DNA of 64,000 nucleotides from Lacinutrix mariniflava (GCF_001418015.1 NZ_LIQG01000018.1:47511-111510), one strand, 5' to 3'. Counted from the first letter of the stretch, positions 33,384 through 43,198 are shown. The notes: generated from the letters alone by a model not told the origin. Translations and numbers: made by a program.

Positions 33384-35432
33384 ATGATTAGACTACTCTT
33401 GGTTACCTTAATTTTTTGTGTTTCATTTTTTGGCTACAGCCATGAAGATACTTTGTTTTACAAACAAGTCTCGGCGCTTAAAATCACCATCGATACTAAT
33501 CATTTTTTACCTAAAACTCTAAACGACAGTACTTCTAAATTTGTTTACAAGTTGTTTCTTAAGGAAATGGATGCTGATAAAGATTACTTTCTTAAAAGTG
33601 ATATTATCAATTTCAATGAAGATAAATTAAAATTCGATGACTATATTAAAGATGGAAGTTGCAACTTTATAAATAAATACATCTCGGTTTTAAAGCAGAA
33701 AATCAACTTAAACATCTCTAAACTTCAAGCTTTAAAAACAAAACCACTAAATTATTCTGGTACATTTACATTACAACATACTCCAGAACAGTTCTATACT
33801 TATTATAAAGATGAAGCAGCTTTAGAAAAAGGACTTCGAAAACGTATTAGCTATAGAATAATATCTAAACTATTAGAAGAACAAGAAGATCTTGCTGCAA
33901 TAAAAAAGAATTTCACAAGCTTAGAACAAGAAACTAAACAAATAGTTATAGAAAATGAAATTTGCTTATTAACCGAGTTACTTAATAAAGATGGCGGTAT
34001 TGCTGCTTTTGTAAAGTCATCCTTTTTAAATGCCTATGTAAAAGTTAACGATCCAAATTCTACCTTTTTTAATGCTACCGAAAAGATAAGCTATCAAAAT
34101 AGTCTCTCTAAAAACCAAATGTCTTTTGGTATTATAACTGCTAAAAATGATAATGGCGAGATTGCTATTGCACACATAATACCAGGAAGTGCAGCTTTCG
34201 AAAATGGTAAATTTGAAGAAGATGATGTAATACAATCTATTTCCCACGAAAACACTATATATACAATACACTGCGTTTCTAACGAAGATATCGAATTGTA
34301 TCTTAATAAAGAGGAACATAAAATATTAACCTTTTCTATAAAAAAGAAAAACGGCACATTTCAAGATATTAAACTTACAAAAAGTAATATAAAGGTTGAA
34401 AATAATGCCATTAGAGGTTATTTAATTAATGACGAATCTAATTACGGTTACATTAAAATCCCAAGTTTTTATACCAATTACGAATCTCCAAATGGTCGCG
34501 GACTAACAGCCGATATTGCGAAAGAACTCTACAAACTACAAAAAGAAAACATTCAAGGTTTAATTCTCGATCTACGTTTTAATGGTGGTGGTTCTATGCA
34601 AGAAGCTATTGAGCTTTCTGGCATGTTTATAGATCGTGGACCAGTTGCAATTATTAAATCTAAAGCAGGAGAGAATTATACAATTAGGGATCGTAAACGT
34701 GGTAGTTTTTATAACAAACCTATTGTTATTTTGGTTAACGATTATAGTGCTTCTGCATCAGAGTTTTTTGCTGCTGCAATGCAAGATTATAACCGTGCAC
34801 TAATTGTTGGTTCTACAACCTATGGCAAATCTAGTGCGCAAACCATTATGCCTATAAATGAAGACGAGTCACTCGGTTTTACAAAATTAACAATAGAGGC
34901 CTTCTATCGTGTTACAGGCAAAAGCCATCAAGCCATTGGCATTATTCCTGATATTAAATTGCCTTCGTTGTACGATAATTTTAAAACGTCTGAAAACGAT
35001 AAACCATACGCCTTACAAAACACATCTACCAACGTTACTTTAAAACATTTACCACTACCAAAATTAGATATAGCAATAGTTAATACTAAAAGTAACGCAC
35101 GTGTTTTAAACGATAAAAGTTTCAAAAAAATTACGGATATAAATAAAGCTTTATACGACCTCGTTTATAAAAAAGGACCAAAATACAAACTTACTTTAGA
35201 ACGTATTTCCGAAGAAAAAAAACAAAGGAAAGCAACTTTAGATTTTATTTTTAAAGATGACTTAGATGCTCCTTCCCTATTTAAAATAACAAATACACTA
35301 TCTACAAATGAGCTATTGGAATATAATACAGAAGATAAAGAGCAAAATAATGCAGTTTTAAAAATACTTGCTCAAGATATTTATATTAACGAAGCTCAAC
35401 ATATTTTAAAAGATTTAATAACCCTGAACTAA
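33384..35432 (+). CDS. Carboxy-terminal processing protease, Prc/CtpA type (S41)
   Basis: 682 residues with an N-terminal signal peptide (MIRLLLVTLIFCVSFFGYSH). A helical N-terminal region (about 30-220) is followed by a PDZ-like domain (about 235-320; FGIITAKNDNGEIAI). Then comes the S41 core with YGYIKIPSFYTNY, GLILDLRFNGGGSMQEAIEL, the nucleophile Ser in NDYSASASEFFAAAM (about 457) and the general-base Lys in STTYGKSSAQ (about 482). A C-terminal Prc-like extension follows. It is a periplasmic tail-specific protease that trims or degrades envelope proteins. It is followed 6 bp later by a secreted helical protein, possibly a partner or substrate. Confidence 0.9.
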   Translation: MIRLLLVTLIFCVSFFGYSHEDTLFYKQVSALKITIDTNHFLPKTLNDSTSKFVYKLFLKEMDADKDYFLKSDIINFNEDKLKFDDYIKDGSCNFINKYISVLKQKINLNISKLQALKTKPLNYSGTFTLQHTPEQFYTYYKDEAALEKGLRKRISYRIISKLLEEQEDLAAIKKNFTSLEQETKQIVIENEICLLTELLNKDGGIAAFVKSSFLNAYVKVNDPNSTFFNATEKISYQNSLSKNQMSFGIITAKNDNGEIAIAHIIPGSAAFENGKFEEDDVIQSISHENTIYTIHCVSNEDIELYLNKEEHKILTFSIKKKNGTFQDIKLTKSNIKVENNAIRGYLINDESNYGYIKIPSFYTNYESPNGRGLTADIAKELYKLQKENIQGLILDLRFNGGGSMQEAIELSGMFIDRGPVAIIKSKAGENYTIRDRKRGSFYNKPIVILVNDYSASASEFFAAAMQDYNRALIVGSTTYGKSSAQTIMPINEDESLGFTKLTIEAFYRVTGKSHQAIGIIPDIKLPSLYDNFKTSENDKPYALQNTSTNVTLKHLPLPKLDIAIVNTKSNARVLNDKSFKKITDINKALYDLVYKKGPKYKLTLERISEEKKQRKATLDFIFKDDLDAPSLFKITNTLSTNELLEYNTEDKEQNNAVLKILAQDIYINEAQHILKDLITLN

Positions 35433-35438
35433 CAATAA

Positions 35439-36473
35439 ATGAAATCCCTTACTAAATTACTTTTCGCTTCATTTTTTTTATTATCACTCTTAGCAAGTGC
35501 TCAAAGTTTTGGCTCTGCCCTAGATTATCTAGAGTTTATTGGCAAAGAACAAGAAACGGTTACAAAAAACACTTGGAAATATACCAAAGCCGTTGCGCAC
35601 AGTAAAAGCGATAGAAGCATAACAAAAAAACGAGAAGTTTTAATTAAAACTGTAGCTCGAGCTATTGCAAAAATAGATAAAGCAAAAGGATTTAATGGTG
35701 AAGATTATAAAACCAATGTGCTTAAACATATGCGTTTAAACGAGAGTTTGCTTAAAAAGGAATATGCAGATATTATTGACATGAAAGCGGTTGCAGAGCA
35801 ATCTTACGACCTAATGGAAGCCTATATCTTAGCTCAAGAATTAGCAGACGAGAAAATGATGGAATCGCAAATTGAGTACGAGAAAAACTTTTATGCTTTC
35901 GCTGAAGAATATAAAATAAATATTATAGAAAGTGATAACGATTTAGGAAAGAAAATGGCCATATCCAATAAGGTATTCGACCATACTAACGCACTTTATT
36001 TAATATTTTTTAAAGTCTACATTAACGAAGTCTATTTATGGGAAGCTATAGAAAAAAGCGACGTTAGTGGTATTCAGCAAAATGCAAATGCTTTAAATCA
36101 AGCTGCCAAAGATGGCTTAGAAATCTTAAAAACAACAGATTCATATAAAACAGATAAGAGTTTAATATTAGCCTATAAAGCTGTTTTAAATTTCTTTATT
36201 GATGAGTCTGAAACTAAAATTCCTGTAATAGCAGATTATTTAATTTTAAAAGAGGATTTTGAAACTATAAAAACGACACTTGATAAAACGCCTGAAAAAA
36301 AGCGCACAAAAGCACAAATAGACAGTTATAATAAAAAAATAAAAGAAATTAATAAAGCCGGAACCACTTATAACAAGGTAAACACTTCTTTAAATAGTAA
36401 CCGCCAAAAGGTGTTAATAAAAATGGAGGAAGCTAAATCTAAGTTCTTATCTCGACATGTACCAAAAGATTAA
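35439..36473 (+). CDS. Secreted helical protein of unknown function
   Basis: 344 residues with a signal peptide (MKSLTKLLFASFFLLSLLAS, cut near SAQ). The rest is almost wholly helical and rich in Lys, Glu and Ala, with possible coiled coils around residues 65-160 and 280-330 (KKRTKAQIDSYNKKIKEIN). It resembles the LIC11966-type surface proteins found in Bacteroidota and Leptospira, but I am not sure. It lies 6 bp after the Prc-type protease gene and is probably co-expressed with it. Confidence 0.6.
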   Translation: MKSLTKLLFASFFLLSLLASAQSFGSALDYLEFIGKEQETVTKNTWKYTKAVAHSKSDRSITKKREVLIKTVARAIAKIDKAKGFNGEDYKTNVLKHMRLNESLLKKEYADIIDMKAVAEQSYDLMEAYILAQELADEKMMESQIEYEKNFYAFAEEYKINIIESDNDLGKKMAISNKVFDHTNALYLIFFKVYINEVYLWEAIEKSDVSGIQQNANALNQAAKDGLEILKTTDSYKTDKSLILAYKAVLNFFIDESETKIPVIADYLILKEDFETIKTTLDKTPEKKRTKAQIDSYNKKIKEINKAGTTYNKVNTSLNSNRQKVLIKMEEAKSKFLSRHVPKD

Positions 36474-36527
36474 TGCCAATTTAATTATAGTTTAGCTAGA
36501 AACATTTCTGTAGCCAAACATTTTTTT

Positions 36528-36535
36528 TAAATTTG
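36528..36535 (+). promoter_or_regulatory. Candidate promoter of yebC
   Basis: TAAATTTG matches TAnnTTTG. The predicted leader of about 100 nt contains the hairpin ATTTCCG-TCTACG-CGGAAAT at 36562-36581. Confidence 0.45.
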
Positions 36536-36643
36536 TAGCACAGTATATAAATAACAAACAGATTTCCGTCTACGCGGAAATTATAAATATAAATTTCTGA
36601 ATCCTTAAATTTTGGATAAGGAAATACAAAAAAACAAATTACT

Positions 36644-37387
36644 ATGGGAAGAGCTTTTGAGTTCCGTAAAGCAAGAAAAATGAAACGTTGGTCTGCTATG
36701 AGTAAAGCATTTACTCGTATTGGAAAAGACATTGTAATGGCTGTAAAGGAAGGCGGTCCAGATCCAGACAGTAACTCGCGTTTACGTGCAGTTATACAGA
36801 ATGCAAAGTCTATAAACATGCCTAAAGACAATGTAGAACGTGCCATAAAGAAAGCTAGTGAAAAAGATCAAGGCGATTTTAAAGAAGTTCTTTTCGAAGG
36901 TTATGCACCACATGGTATTGCCGTTTTAGTAGAAACAGCTACAGATAATAACAACAGAACTGTTGCCAATGTAAGGAGTCATTTTAGTAAATGTGATGGT
37001 AGTTTAGGAACTTCTGGTTCTGTAGTATTTATGTTCGATCATACCTGTAACTTTAAAATTAAAGCTGAAGGATTAGATTTAGAAGAATTAGAACTTGAAC
37101 TTATTGATTTTGGTGTTGAAGAAATTTTTGAAGACACAGACGAAGATGAAAATAGAGAAGAACAAAACTATATTCTTATTTACGCACCTTTTGAAAGTTT
37201 TGGAAAAATTCAATCGTATTTAGAGGATAACTCTCTAGAAATTATTACTTCTGGTTTTGAGCGTATACCTCAAATTAATAAAGCGCTAACTCCAGAACAA
37301 GCTGAAGATGTAGAAAAACTTTTAGAAAAATTAGAAGAAGATGATGATGTGCAAAATGTATATCATACCATGGAAGAGAGTGCTTAA
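36644..37387 (+). CDS. yebC: YebC/PmpR/TACO1 family protein
   Basis: 247 residues, full length. It starts with MGRAFEFRKARKMKRWSAMS, a slight variant of the usual 'AGHSKW' opening. It then has AFTRIGKDIVMAVKEGGPDP and the helix NMPKDNVERAIKKA. Domain II has YEGYAPHG-type residues (LFEGYAPHGIAVLVE) and TDNNNRTVANVRSHFSK. YebC proteins have been described as transcription regulators and, more recently, as ribosome-associated factors that help translate proline stretches. Single gene between a promoter-like box and a strong terminator. Confidence 0.93.
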   Translation: MGRAFEFRKARKMKRWSAMSKAFTRIGKDIVMAVKEGGPDPDSNSRLRAVIQNAKSINMPKDNVERAIKKASEKDQGDFKEVLFEGYAPHGIAVLVETATDNNNRTVANVRSHFSKCDGSLGTSGSVVFMFDHTCNFKIKAEGLDLEELELELIDFGVEEIFEDTDEDENREEQNYILIYAPFESFGKIQSYLEDNSLEIITSGFERIPQINKALTPEQAEDVEKLLEKLEEDDDVQNVYHTMEESA

Positions 37388-37409
37388 AATTAAATAAGCA
37401 ATAAATTAA

Positions 37410-37450
37410 AAGTCCTTTTATTCCTAGTTATTATGGAATGAAAGGACTTT
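37410..37450 (+). terminator. Terminator of yebC
   Basis: Stem AAGTCCTTT / AAAGGACTT around a 22-nt loop that can also pair partly (ATTCC / GGAAT), followed by a T-run. Confidence 0.8.
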
Positions 37451-37528
37451 TTTTGTTTACATACCTAAAGCTTAAATATTACTTTGTAACAAACTTTAAT
37501 TTCAATCGTTTAAATTAAAACAGCCTTT

Positions 37529-39013
37529 ATGAAAAATCGATTACCATTTCTACTTTCAATTTTATTCCTTTTCACCATTACTTTAGTCAATGCTCAATCT
37601 ATTTCTGGAAAAATTTTATCTACAGATAATGAAGCAATACCTTATGCCACAATACAAATTGGAGAGAGTCATGGTACCATTTCTAATGAAGAAGGTAATT
37701 TTACTATCGCTACTAATGGTTTTCTAGAGCAAGAAATAGTAAAAATCTCTTATTTAGGTTTTGAAACTATTGAAATACCGTTAAACCAATTTACCGCTAA
37801 AGATTATATATTAAAAGAACATTTTAATGTGCTCTCTGAAGTTTATTTATCTGATAAAAAACTTACCATAGAAGAAATATTAGAAAAAGTAAGAGCAAAT
37901 ATTACAACTAATTATAGTAATAACTCTGAAAGCGAAATTTTTTATAGAACATCTGCTTTCAGTACACCACAAAAAATAGAATTTGAAGTTTTAAAAGCTT
38001 CAGAAATTAGCAAGAAGATGATTAAGTCTATAAATAATCAGTTCGAAGATTTACGGGATTTTTCAGAAAACCAAACGTCTTCTAATTATAAAGACATTCT
38101 ATTAAAGTATTCCCGATTAGATGATAGTACAAAGGTTAATGTTATAAAGGCGACTAAATTAATAAATGCTAGTAAAGATAAATCTACAGATAAATTACAA
38201 AACGATTTTATTCAAATAATTAGCACACAACTAGACTCTACCTCTACTTACAAAGTAAAAACAGGCCTTTTTAAAATAGAAGATTCTTTAAAAGTAGGTG
38301 CAGCTTTTACAAATAGCAAAACCGCTAAATTACCAAAAACAAAAGGTATCATTTCTTCAATAAACGACTTGACTAAAGAGCATGCTATTAACGAATCTTC
38401 ATACTTTAGTTTTATATTTAATGAGAATAAAAATGAATACGTACTAGACGAAATAACGTCTATAAATAATGAACTTGTTTATAAAATAAGTTTTACTCCA
38501 AAAAGAAAAAGCGAAAAATTTGAAGGTGTTTTTTATGTAAACGCCAACGATTTTGCTGTGATAAAAGTAGATTACAATCTTAGCGAAAATCGATCGGGAA
38601 AAAGCTTGAATCTTAAGCTTTTAATGGGAATTAAGTTTGTTGAAAATAAAATTAATGGATCTGTAATTTACAAAAAGGGAGTCGATGAGAAATATAAACT
38701 TCAACTTATTACTTGTGAAAAACAACAGTACGCCTACTTATCAAGACCATTAAAATTTATAAAAAATGTAGCTAATGAAAATGATAAAAAGACAACTTTT
38801 AAATTCAAATTTAAAGTAGAGATTACTAATATTGATAAACAGGAGTTATACTTTATTACAAATAAAACAAGTACGGAAACAACTTTCAATATGCTTAATA
38901 TGGAGAAAAACTATTCAATTGATCAAATTGAAGCTTATAATCCCGAAATTTGGAAAGATTATAAAATTATTACACCTATAAAATCTATAAAAAACTATCA
39001 TTTAGAAGATTAA
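37529..39013 (+). CDS. Secreted protein with carboxypeptidase-regulatory-like domain
   Basis: 494 residues. A signal peptide (LLSILFLFTITLVNAQ) is followed by a CarboxypepD_reg-like domain at about 24-105: SGKILSTDNEAIPYATIQIG, then GTISNEEGNF, then VKISYLGFETIEI. This is the domain that also opens TonB-dependent receptors, but here no beta-barrel plug follows. The remainder (about 110-494) is mixed alpha/beta and resembles many Bacteroidota proteins of the same layout, thought to act in the outer membrane or periplasm. Function unknown; single gene. Confidence 0.75.
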   Translation: MKNRLPFLLSILFLFTITLVNAQSISGKILSTDNEAIPYATIQIGESHGTISNEEGNFTIATNGFLEQEIVKISYLGFETIEIPLNQFTAKDYILKEHFNVLSEVYLSDKKLTIEEILEKVRANITTNYSNNSESEIFYRTSAFSTPQKIEFEVLKASEISKKMIKSINNQFEDLRDFSENQTSSNYKDILLKYSRLDDSTKVNVIKATKLINASKDKSTDKLQNDFIQIISTQLDSTSTYKVKTGLFKIEDSLKVGAAFTNSKTAKLPKTKGIISSINDLTKEHAINESSYFSFIFNENKNEYVLDEITSINNELVYKISFTPKRKSEKFEGVFYVNANDFAVIKVDYNLSENRSGKSLNLKLLMGIKFVENKINGSVIYKKGVDEKYKLQLITCEKQQYAYLSRPLKFIKNVANENDKKTTFKFKFKVEITNIDKQELYFITNKTSTETTFNMLNMEKNYSIDQIEAYNPEIWKDYKIITPIKSIKNYHLED

Positions 39014-39452
39014 TCTTTGTTGTGAATTCCTATATATAAAAATGTCTGATAATAACTAAAATGGTGTTCGATTATGGTATGAGCTGGAAGTCATTATAAT
39101 GGCTCGGTTAGTGTTTTTAATCTTATCAAAAAAAGATATAAAGCTTCAGTTAGTGAAAAGGAAAAATAGTTCGAGGTTATCGGTTTTTAGAATAACAATT
39201 GCAATTTTTGAAAATAACAAATGTGACATGAGTAGAATACCTAATAAAAAGAGATTAACTTAGATTGATAACTTCAAATAATTAAAGTCTCGTTTCTAAA
39301 TATCCAAAAAATAGTAAAATCTTAGATTTTAATTTATAACTGGTAATCGGATAATACTGATTTCAAATATAAATTCAGATAATCTTGCCTATTTATTTTG
39401 GTAAGTTTTCCACTCTCAAAACGTCTAAAAATGAAACCTTAAACCTTTCATT
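39014..39452. other. Intergenic region, probably decayed sequence
   Basis: 439 bp without a convincing gene. A plus-strand frame is open from 39060 to 39263 with its first ATG at 39099 (54 residues, very basic), but it lacks a start signal and has no recognisable pattern. No terminator, promoter box or repeat was found. Confidence 0.4.
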
Positions 39453-39953
39453 TTGAAAAAAGCAATTCTATTTATCTTCTTAATAAGCTCATCATTTTTA
39501 TTTTCTCAACAAATGAACAACATTACCTTAGAAAAACTATTAACGCAAACCAGCGACACTATAATAGGCTCTAATGGCAGGTGGCAATTATTAATTAAAG
39601 AGACTACATTAATTTGCTTAACAGATGAGAGTAACAATAGAATGCGTATTATTTCTCCTATAATAGAATCTTCGAAACTTAATGAAGATTTAAAAACAGA
39701 TGTATTAATTGCAAATTTTCATACTGCACTTGATGTAAAGTATGCCATTTCAGATAACGTTCTATGGTCTGTTTTTATTCATCCTTTAAGAGAATTAACA
39801 AAAGAGCAGGTTCTAGAGGCTGTAAAACAAGTCTATCGTGCTAATATTACTTTTGGTTCAACGAATTCTAGCACAGACTTAATTTTCCCAAGTAAAAAGA
39901 GAGAACGTCCTGAAAAAGAAAAAGAGAAACCATTTTTAAAACAACAATTTTAA
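39453..39953 (+). CDS. Secreted hypothetical protein, TTG start
   Basis: 166 residues. The start is TTG 39453: only this start gives the complete signal peptide MKKAILFIFLISSSFLFSQ, and the first ATG lies after the signal. The mature part (about 20-145) alternates strands and helices (GSNGRWQLLIKETTLICLTD, LSKEQ-like helix ELTKEQVLEAVKQVY). It ends in a basic tail (KKRERPEKEKEKPFLKQQF). No family recognised. It converges on the lipoprotein gene at 40075 and shares a terminator with it. Confidence 0.65.
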   Translation: MKKAILFIFLISSSFLFSQQMNNITLEKLLTQTSDTIIGSNGRWQLLIKETTLICLTDESNNRMRIISPIIESSKLNEDLKTDVLIANFHTALDVKYAISDNVLWSVFIHPLRELTKEQVLEAVKQVYRANITFGSTNSSTDLIFPSKKRERPEKEKEKPFLKQQF

Positions 39954-40027
39954 ATATTAGGTTTTGCTACATACTCGGTAACCAAACAAAGTACAAAACG
40001 AGATATTAAAAATATTATAATAAAAAA

Positions 40028-40047
40028 GCCATTCTATTAAGAATGGC
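40028..40047. terminator. Bidirectional terminator
   Basis: Stem GCCATTC / GAATGGC around TATTAA, with A-run on the left and T8 on the right, between two convergent genes. Confidence 0.8.
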
Positions 40048-40074
40048 TTTTTTTTAAAATTTGAATAGAGATAA

Positions 40075-41112
40075 TTAGTCTTTAGACAAATACACTGCAG
40101 AAGCAAAAACTAAATCATTATTTACAACTGGTGCTATATTTCCTCCTGTTCCAATATTATTAAAAGCTAAAATCTTTCCATTTTTAGCATCAGCAACAAA
40201 TATTGTTTCTGTTTCACTATCATAAGCCACATCTACAGGGTTTCCTAATAAGGTATCCGCTCCCTTAATAATTGTTTGGTCAGTAAATGGAATACTCTCT
40301 CCATCTGCCATTGCATCTAACTTTGTTGTAAAGTCATTAATGATATGAATTCCACCATCTGTTCCAATTGTAGCATCTCCAATATCTGTTAATATAGCAG
40401 TATCTGTATTTGCATCATAAGTAATACCATGCGTTCTTACAATATTACCAATTTCAATTCTTTTTGAAGCAGATAAAGTTGCATCTATACTGTTAGATAA
40501 GAAATCATTAAATATAGCTAATCCGTTTGTAGTATCTACAACCGCATATAAATTTGATCCGTTAAATACAATTCCCCACAATTTAAAATCTGTAGTTATA
40601 GTATTTCTTAAAGTAAATAATCCAGCACTTTTTTCATAAATAAATAATCTACCATCTGCTGTAGTAGCATCTCCATCTACATCAGAATTATCTGCAACCA
40701 CATAAAAATTACCATTTACAGCAACCTCTCTTGGGCTTACCATATCTGTTGTACCAGCAATAGCAGCTGTAACAGTCGTTCCTGAAGCTTGAGTTGTTGC
40801 ATTAGCAAAACCTTCTAATGCTAAACCAGATCTAGAAGCTTGTATTACAGTGTCCGAACTACCATCGTAATAAACACCATCTGCAGCAACACTAGCTGTG
40901 ATTAATGACGTTGCTGTGATGTTAGACATATCTGTTACATCATAATATGTTATGTTACCATCTGCATTATTAGAGGTATATAATCTAGTAGAAACAGTTG
41001 CTTCATTTCCAGTGTTACCATTATTATCGTCGTCATCACTACAAGATGTAAATGCTATTGATGTTAAAGCAAAAAGACTAAATAATTTAATTGATTTTTT
41101 TAATGTTGTCAT
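40075..41112 (-). CDS. Surface lipoprotein with beta-propeller-like repeats
   Basis: 345 residues. The signal peptide ends in ALTSIAFTSC, directly followed by SDDDDN. Acidic residues right after the lipid-anchored Cys match the lipoprotein export signal that sends proteins to the outer surface in Flavobacteriia. The mature part has repeated 'G-x-x-Y-D' blades (ADGVYYDGSSDTVIQAS, HGITYDANTDTAILTDIG, PVDVAYDSETETIFVADAKN). These resemble NHL/SMP-30-type propeller strands. Ligand unknown. Its transcript starts in the region before 41113 and ends at 40028. Confidence 0.75.
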   Translation of the reverse strand: MTTLKKSIKLFSLFALTSIAFTSCSDDDDNNGNTGNEATVSTRLYTSNNADGNITYYDVTDMSNITATSLITASVAADGVYYDGSSDTVIQASRSGLALEGFANATTQASGTTVTAAIAGTTDMVSPREVAVNGNFYVVADNSDVDGDATTADGRLFIYEKSAGLFTLRNTITTDFKLWGIVFNGSNLYAVVDTTNGLAIFNDFLSNSIDATLSASKRIEIGNIVRTHGITYDANTDTAILTDIGDATIGTDGGIHIINDFTTKLDAMADGESIPFTDQTIIKGADTLLGNPVDVAYDSETETIFVADAKNGKILAFNNIGTGGNIAPVVNNDLVFASAVYLSKD

Positions 41113-41311
41113 TTTTTTGTTTTTATTGTTATACAGTAATATTTACGATGGATAAGACATTAAGGATGTTGTTTAGCTATGGAATTAACGAGATATTAAC
41201 ATTTATTAAAAAATGTTATAATAGAAGTAACAATAAGTCTCTAAAAATCATGTTCTTATATAAAAACATAGAATAGCATAGTTTCTATTGTAAACCATAA
41301 AAACAAAAAAA

Positions 41312-41338
41312 AGCTACTTCAAGTAGGTTGAAGTAGCT
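41312..41338. terminator. Strong bidirectional terminator
   Basis: Perfect 11-bp stem AGCTACTTCAA / TTGAAGTAGCT around GTAGG, flanked by an A-run on the left and T10 on the right. It lies 200 bp past the acyltransferase stop on the minus strand. Confidence 0.85.
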
Positions 41339-41441
41339 TTTTTTTTTAAAATTGTAGTAAGTAAATGTTTCTTTTTAGGGACTTGGGTGAAAGTTTACTT
41401 TATGTTTCATCCGCGTACTACATAAATTGTATTTCAATTAT
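41312..41441 (-). ncRNA. Candidate small RNA (unverified)
   Basis: On the minus strand, TATGTTTG (41447-41454, complement) matches TAnnTTTG and would start a transcript near 41441. That transcript would end at the hairpin 41312-41338 after about 130 nt. It contains an imperfect hairpin and no long ORF; only an 11-codon ORF (MKHKVNFHPSP) is seen. No known RNA family recognised. This is an inference from the promoter-terminator pair alone. Confidence 0.25.
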
Positions 41442-41537
41442 TATACCAAACATAAAATTCAATTAAAAAAAGAGATGAATTCTTTTTAATAAAGAAATAG
41501 CTTCAGGTTAAAATTAAAAAATTAACTCTATAACCTT

Positions 41538-42086
41538 TTAAGAGTATTGCGGTATTTTACCAACAACTCCTTTATAAAAGGAATGCATGTGTTTAAAATC
41601 TGCATCAATATCATCTGTTGGATAAAATGGTTCGGAAATAGTATTTATTTTATTTTTAAAATCTAGAGTAAACATTATTATTGGTACGTTTGCCGTTTTG
41701 GCAATATAATAAAAACCAGTTCTCCATTTCTCTACCTTCTTTCTAGTACCTTCTGGAGCAAAGGTTATTCTAAATTCTTCAGATTTACTAAATTCTTTAG
41801 CAATGGCCTCCACTTTATTTTCGTTAGTACTTCGATTAAGTGGCACACCACCTATTGCACGGAAATAGTAGCCTAATGGCCAAACAAATAATTCTTTTTT
41901 ACCTACAAAATTAGTTTTTATATTAACGACCCTTCTAAGAAAAACACCAATATAGAAGTCATGCCAGCTCGTATGAGGTGCGGCAATTATAACTGCTTTT
42001 TTTACGGTCTCTTTAGACATTGAAGTATTACCTTCAATTTTCCAGCCTAATACTTTGAAATATAAAAATTTATAAAAGTTAAGCAT
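41538..42086 (-). CDS. 1-acylglycerol-3-phosphate O-acyltransferase-like (PlsC family)
   Basis: 182 residues, a short PlsC-type acyltransferase. The catalytic H-x4-D motif is H38-T-S-W-H-D43, and the substrate-binding block FAPEGTR is at 109-115. A third block (VPLNRS) lies near 81. There is only a weak N-terminal hydrophobic segment, so the enzyme is probably peripheral to the inner membrane. It starts 1 bp after the KdnB-like gene and may acylate a glycerolipid or lipid A-related substrate; which is unknown. Confidence 0.88.
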   Translation of the reverse strand: MLNFYKFLYFKVLGWKIEGNTSMSKETVKKAVIIAAPHTSWHDFYIGVFLRRVVNIKTNFVGKKELFVWPLGYYFRAIGGVPLNRSTNENKVEAIAKEFSKSEEFRITFAPEGTRKKVEKWRTGFYYIAKTANVPIIMFTLDFKNKINTISEPFYPTDDIDADFKHMHSFYKGVVGKIPQYS

Positions 42087-42087
42087 A

Positions 42088-43170
42088 CTACATTTTTTGA
42101 TAGAGTGCTTTAAGCTTTTCTCGTGTTATTGTTTTTTTCCATTGCTTACCAATAGCATTTTCCCAAAGCGGCTCTAGGCTTAATGCCACATTTATCATGG
42201 TATCAAATTCTTTATCAGATAGATCTTTACAAATACCTTGAGGCAATGTAATGTTATGCCTTGCTTTCATCGCTTTAAACATAGCTACTCCATCTGGATA
42301 ATACTCCTCTAAATGATCGAACACAATACAATTACCAATACCATGCTTTACACCAAGTAAGTAACCTAAACCATAACTTAGAGCATGTGCTACACCTACT
42401 TGAGAATAAGCGATACTCATGCCACCATGCCAACTAGCCATCATTAATTTATCTTGAGATTCTTCATCACTTAAAGTATCTTCTAAAAAAATCTCTTTAC
42501 ATAGCGTAAACGCCTTCTCACCATAAGTTTTACTAAAAGCATTTAAAAAAGTACCTTTAAGAGACTCTACACAATGTACAAAACAGTCCATTCCTGTAAA
42601 AAACCATTGATCTTTAGGCACATCTTTTGTTAACTCTGGGTCTAAAAGTACTTGATCGAATGGTGTATAGTCACTATTAATACCTAATTTTCGTTCTGGA
42701 CCAGTTAGAATAGTTGTTCTAGAAACCTCTGCTCCTGTTCCTGATATTGTAGGAATACCAACATGATAAATAGCAGGGTTCTTAACTAAATCCCAACCTT
42801 GATAATCTTTAGACTCTCCTTCATTAGTAAGCATTATTGCGACCGCTTTAGCAATATCTAAAATACTACCACCTCCTATACCGATAATACCAGACGGTAA
42901 CTCTTTATAATTTAGTATAATGTCTTCTACTAGTGCGTCTATTTGAGACGTTTCAGGTTCTTTTTCTGAAGATACAAATATTAATTTATCGTCGTAAGAC
43001 AATGGTATTCTTGACGTTAACCAAGCATTACCTTTAAAAACATCGTCCACAAAAAATATAAATGGCGCTTTGGTATTTAAACGCTTAGGAGAAAGAATTT
43101 CTTCTAATTGATTAAAACTACCTCGTCCAAAAATTACTTTAGACACCATTGGAAAATTCTTATAACTCAT
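42088..43170 (-). CDS. kdnB: Iron-containing alcohol dehydrogenase, KdnB-like (Kdo 8-oxidase)
   Basis: 360 residues, group III metal-dependent dehydrogenase. The NAD-binding GIGGGSILDIAKAVAIML is at about 96-113. TISGTGAEVSRTTIL follows the usual pattern, and metal ligands are expected in FTGMDCFVHCVE, VGVAHALSYGLGY and VKHGIGNCIVF. In Shewanella, KdnB oxidises Kdo at C8 to the aldehyde, and KdnA then aminates it to 8-amino-Kdo. The length, the N-terminus (SKVIFGRGSF) and the neighbour kdsB favour this role over a generic alcohol dehydrogenase. KdnA is not in the window, so the assignment stays tentative. Confidence 0.7.
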   Translation of the reverse strand: MSYKNFPMVSKVIFGRGSFNQLEEILSPKRLNTKAPFIFFVDDVFKGNAWLTSRIPLSYDDKLIFVSSEKEPETSQIDALVEDIILNYKELPSGIIGIGGGSILDIAKAVAIMLTNEGESKDYQGWDLVKNPAIYHVGIPTISGTGAEVSRTTILTGPERKLGINSDYTPFDQVLLDPELTKDVPKDQWFFTGMDCFVHCVESLKGTFLNAFSKTYGEKAFTLCKEIFLEDTLSDEESQDKLMMASWHGGMSIAYSQVGVAHALSYGLGYLLGVKHGIGNCIVFDHLEEYYPDGVAMFKAMKARHNITLPQGICKDLSDKEFDTMINVALSLEPLWENAIGKQWKKTITREKLKALYQKM

Positions 43171-43198
43171 TGACTTTTAGTCTTAGTTTGTAAAGTTA

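Larger units (their letters stand above)
41113..41537. other. 425-bp region with orphan terminator
   Basis: No protein gene. It contains a strong terminator (41312-41338) and, at 41447, a leftward -7-like box. The part from 41340 to 41450 also has the imperfect hairpin GGGTGAAA / TTTCATCC. It may hold a small RNA or be the long 3' end of the acyltransferase operon. Confidence 0.4.

Noticed and set aside
39099..39263. 54-residue basic ORF in the gap after the carboxypeptidase-like gene
   Set aside because: No start signal, odd composition and no resemblance to any family; such lengths occur by chance among the many frames of this window.
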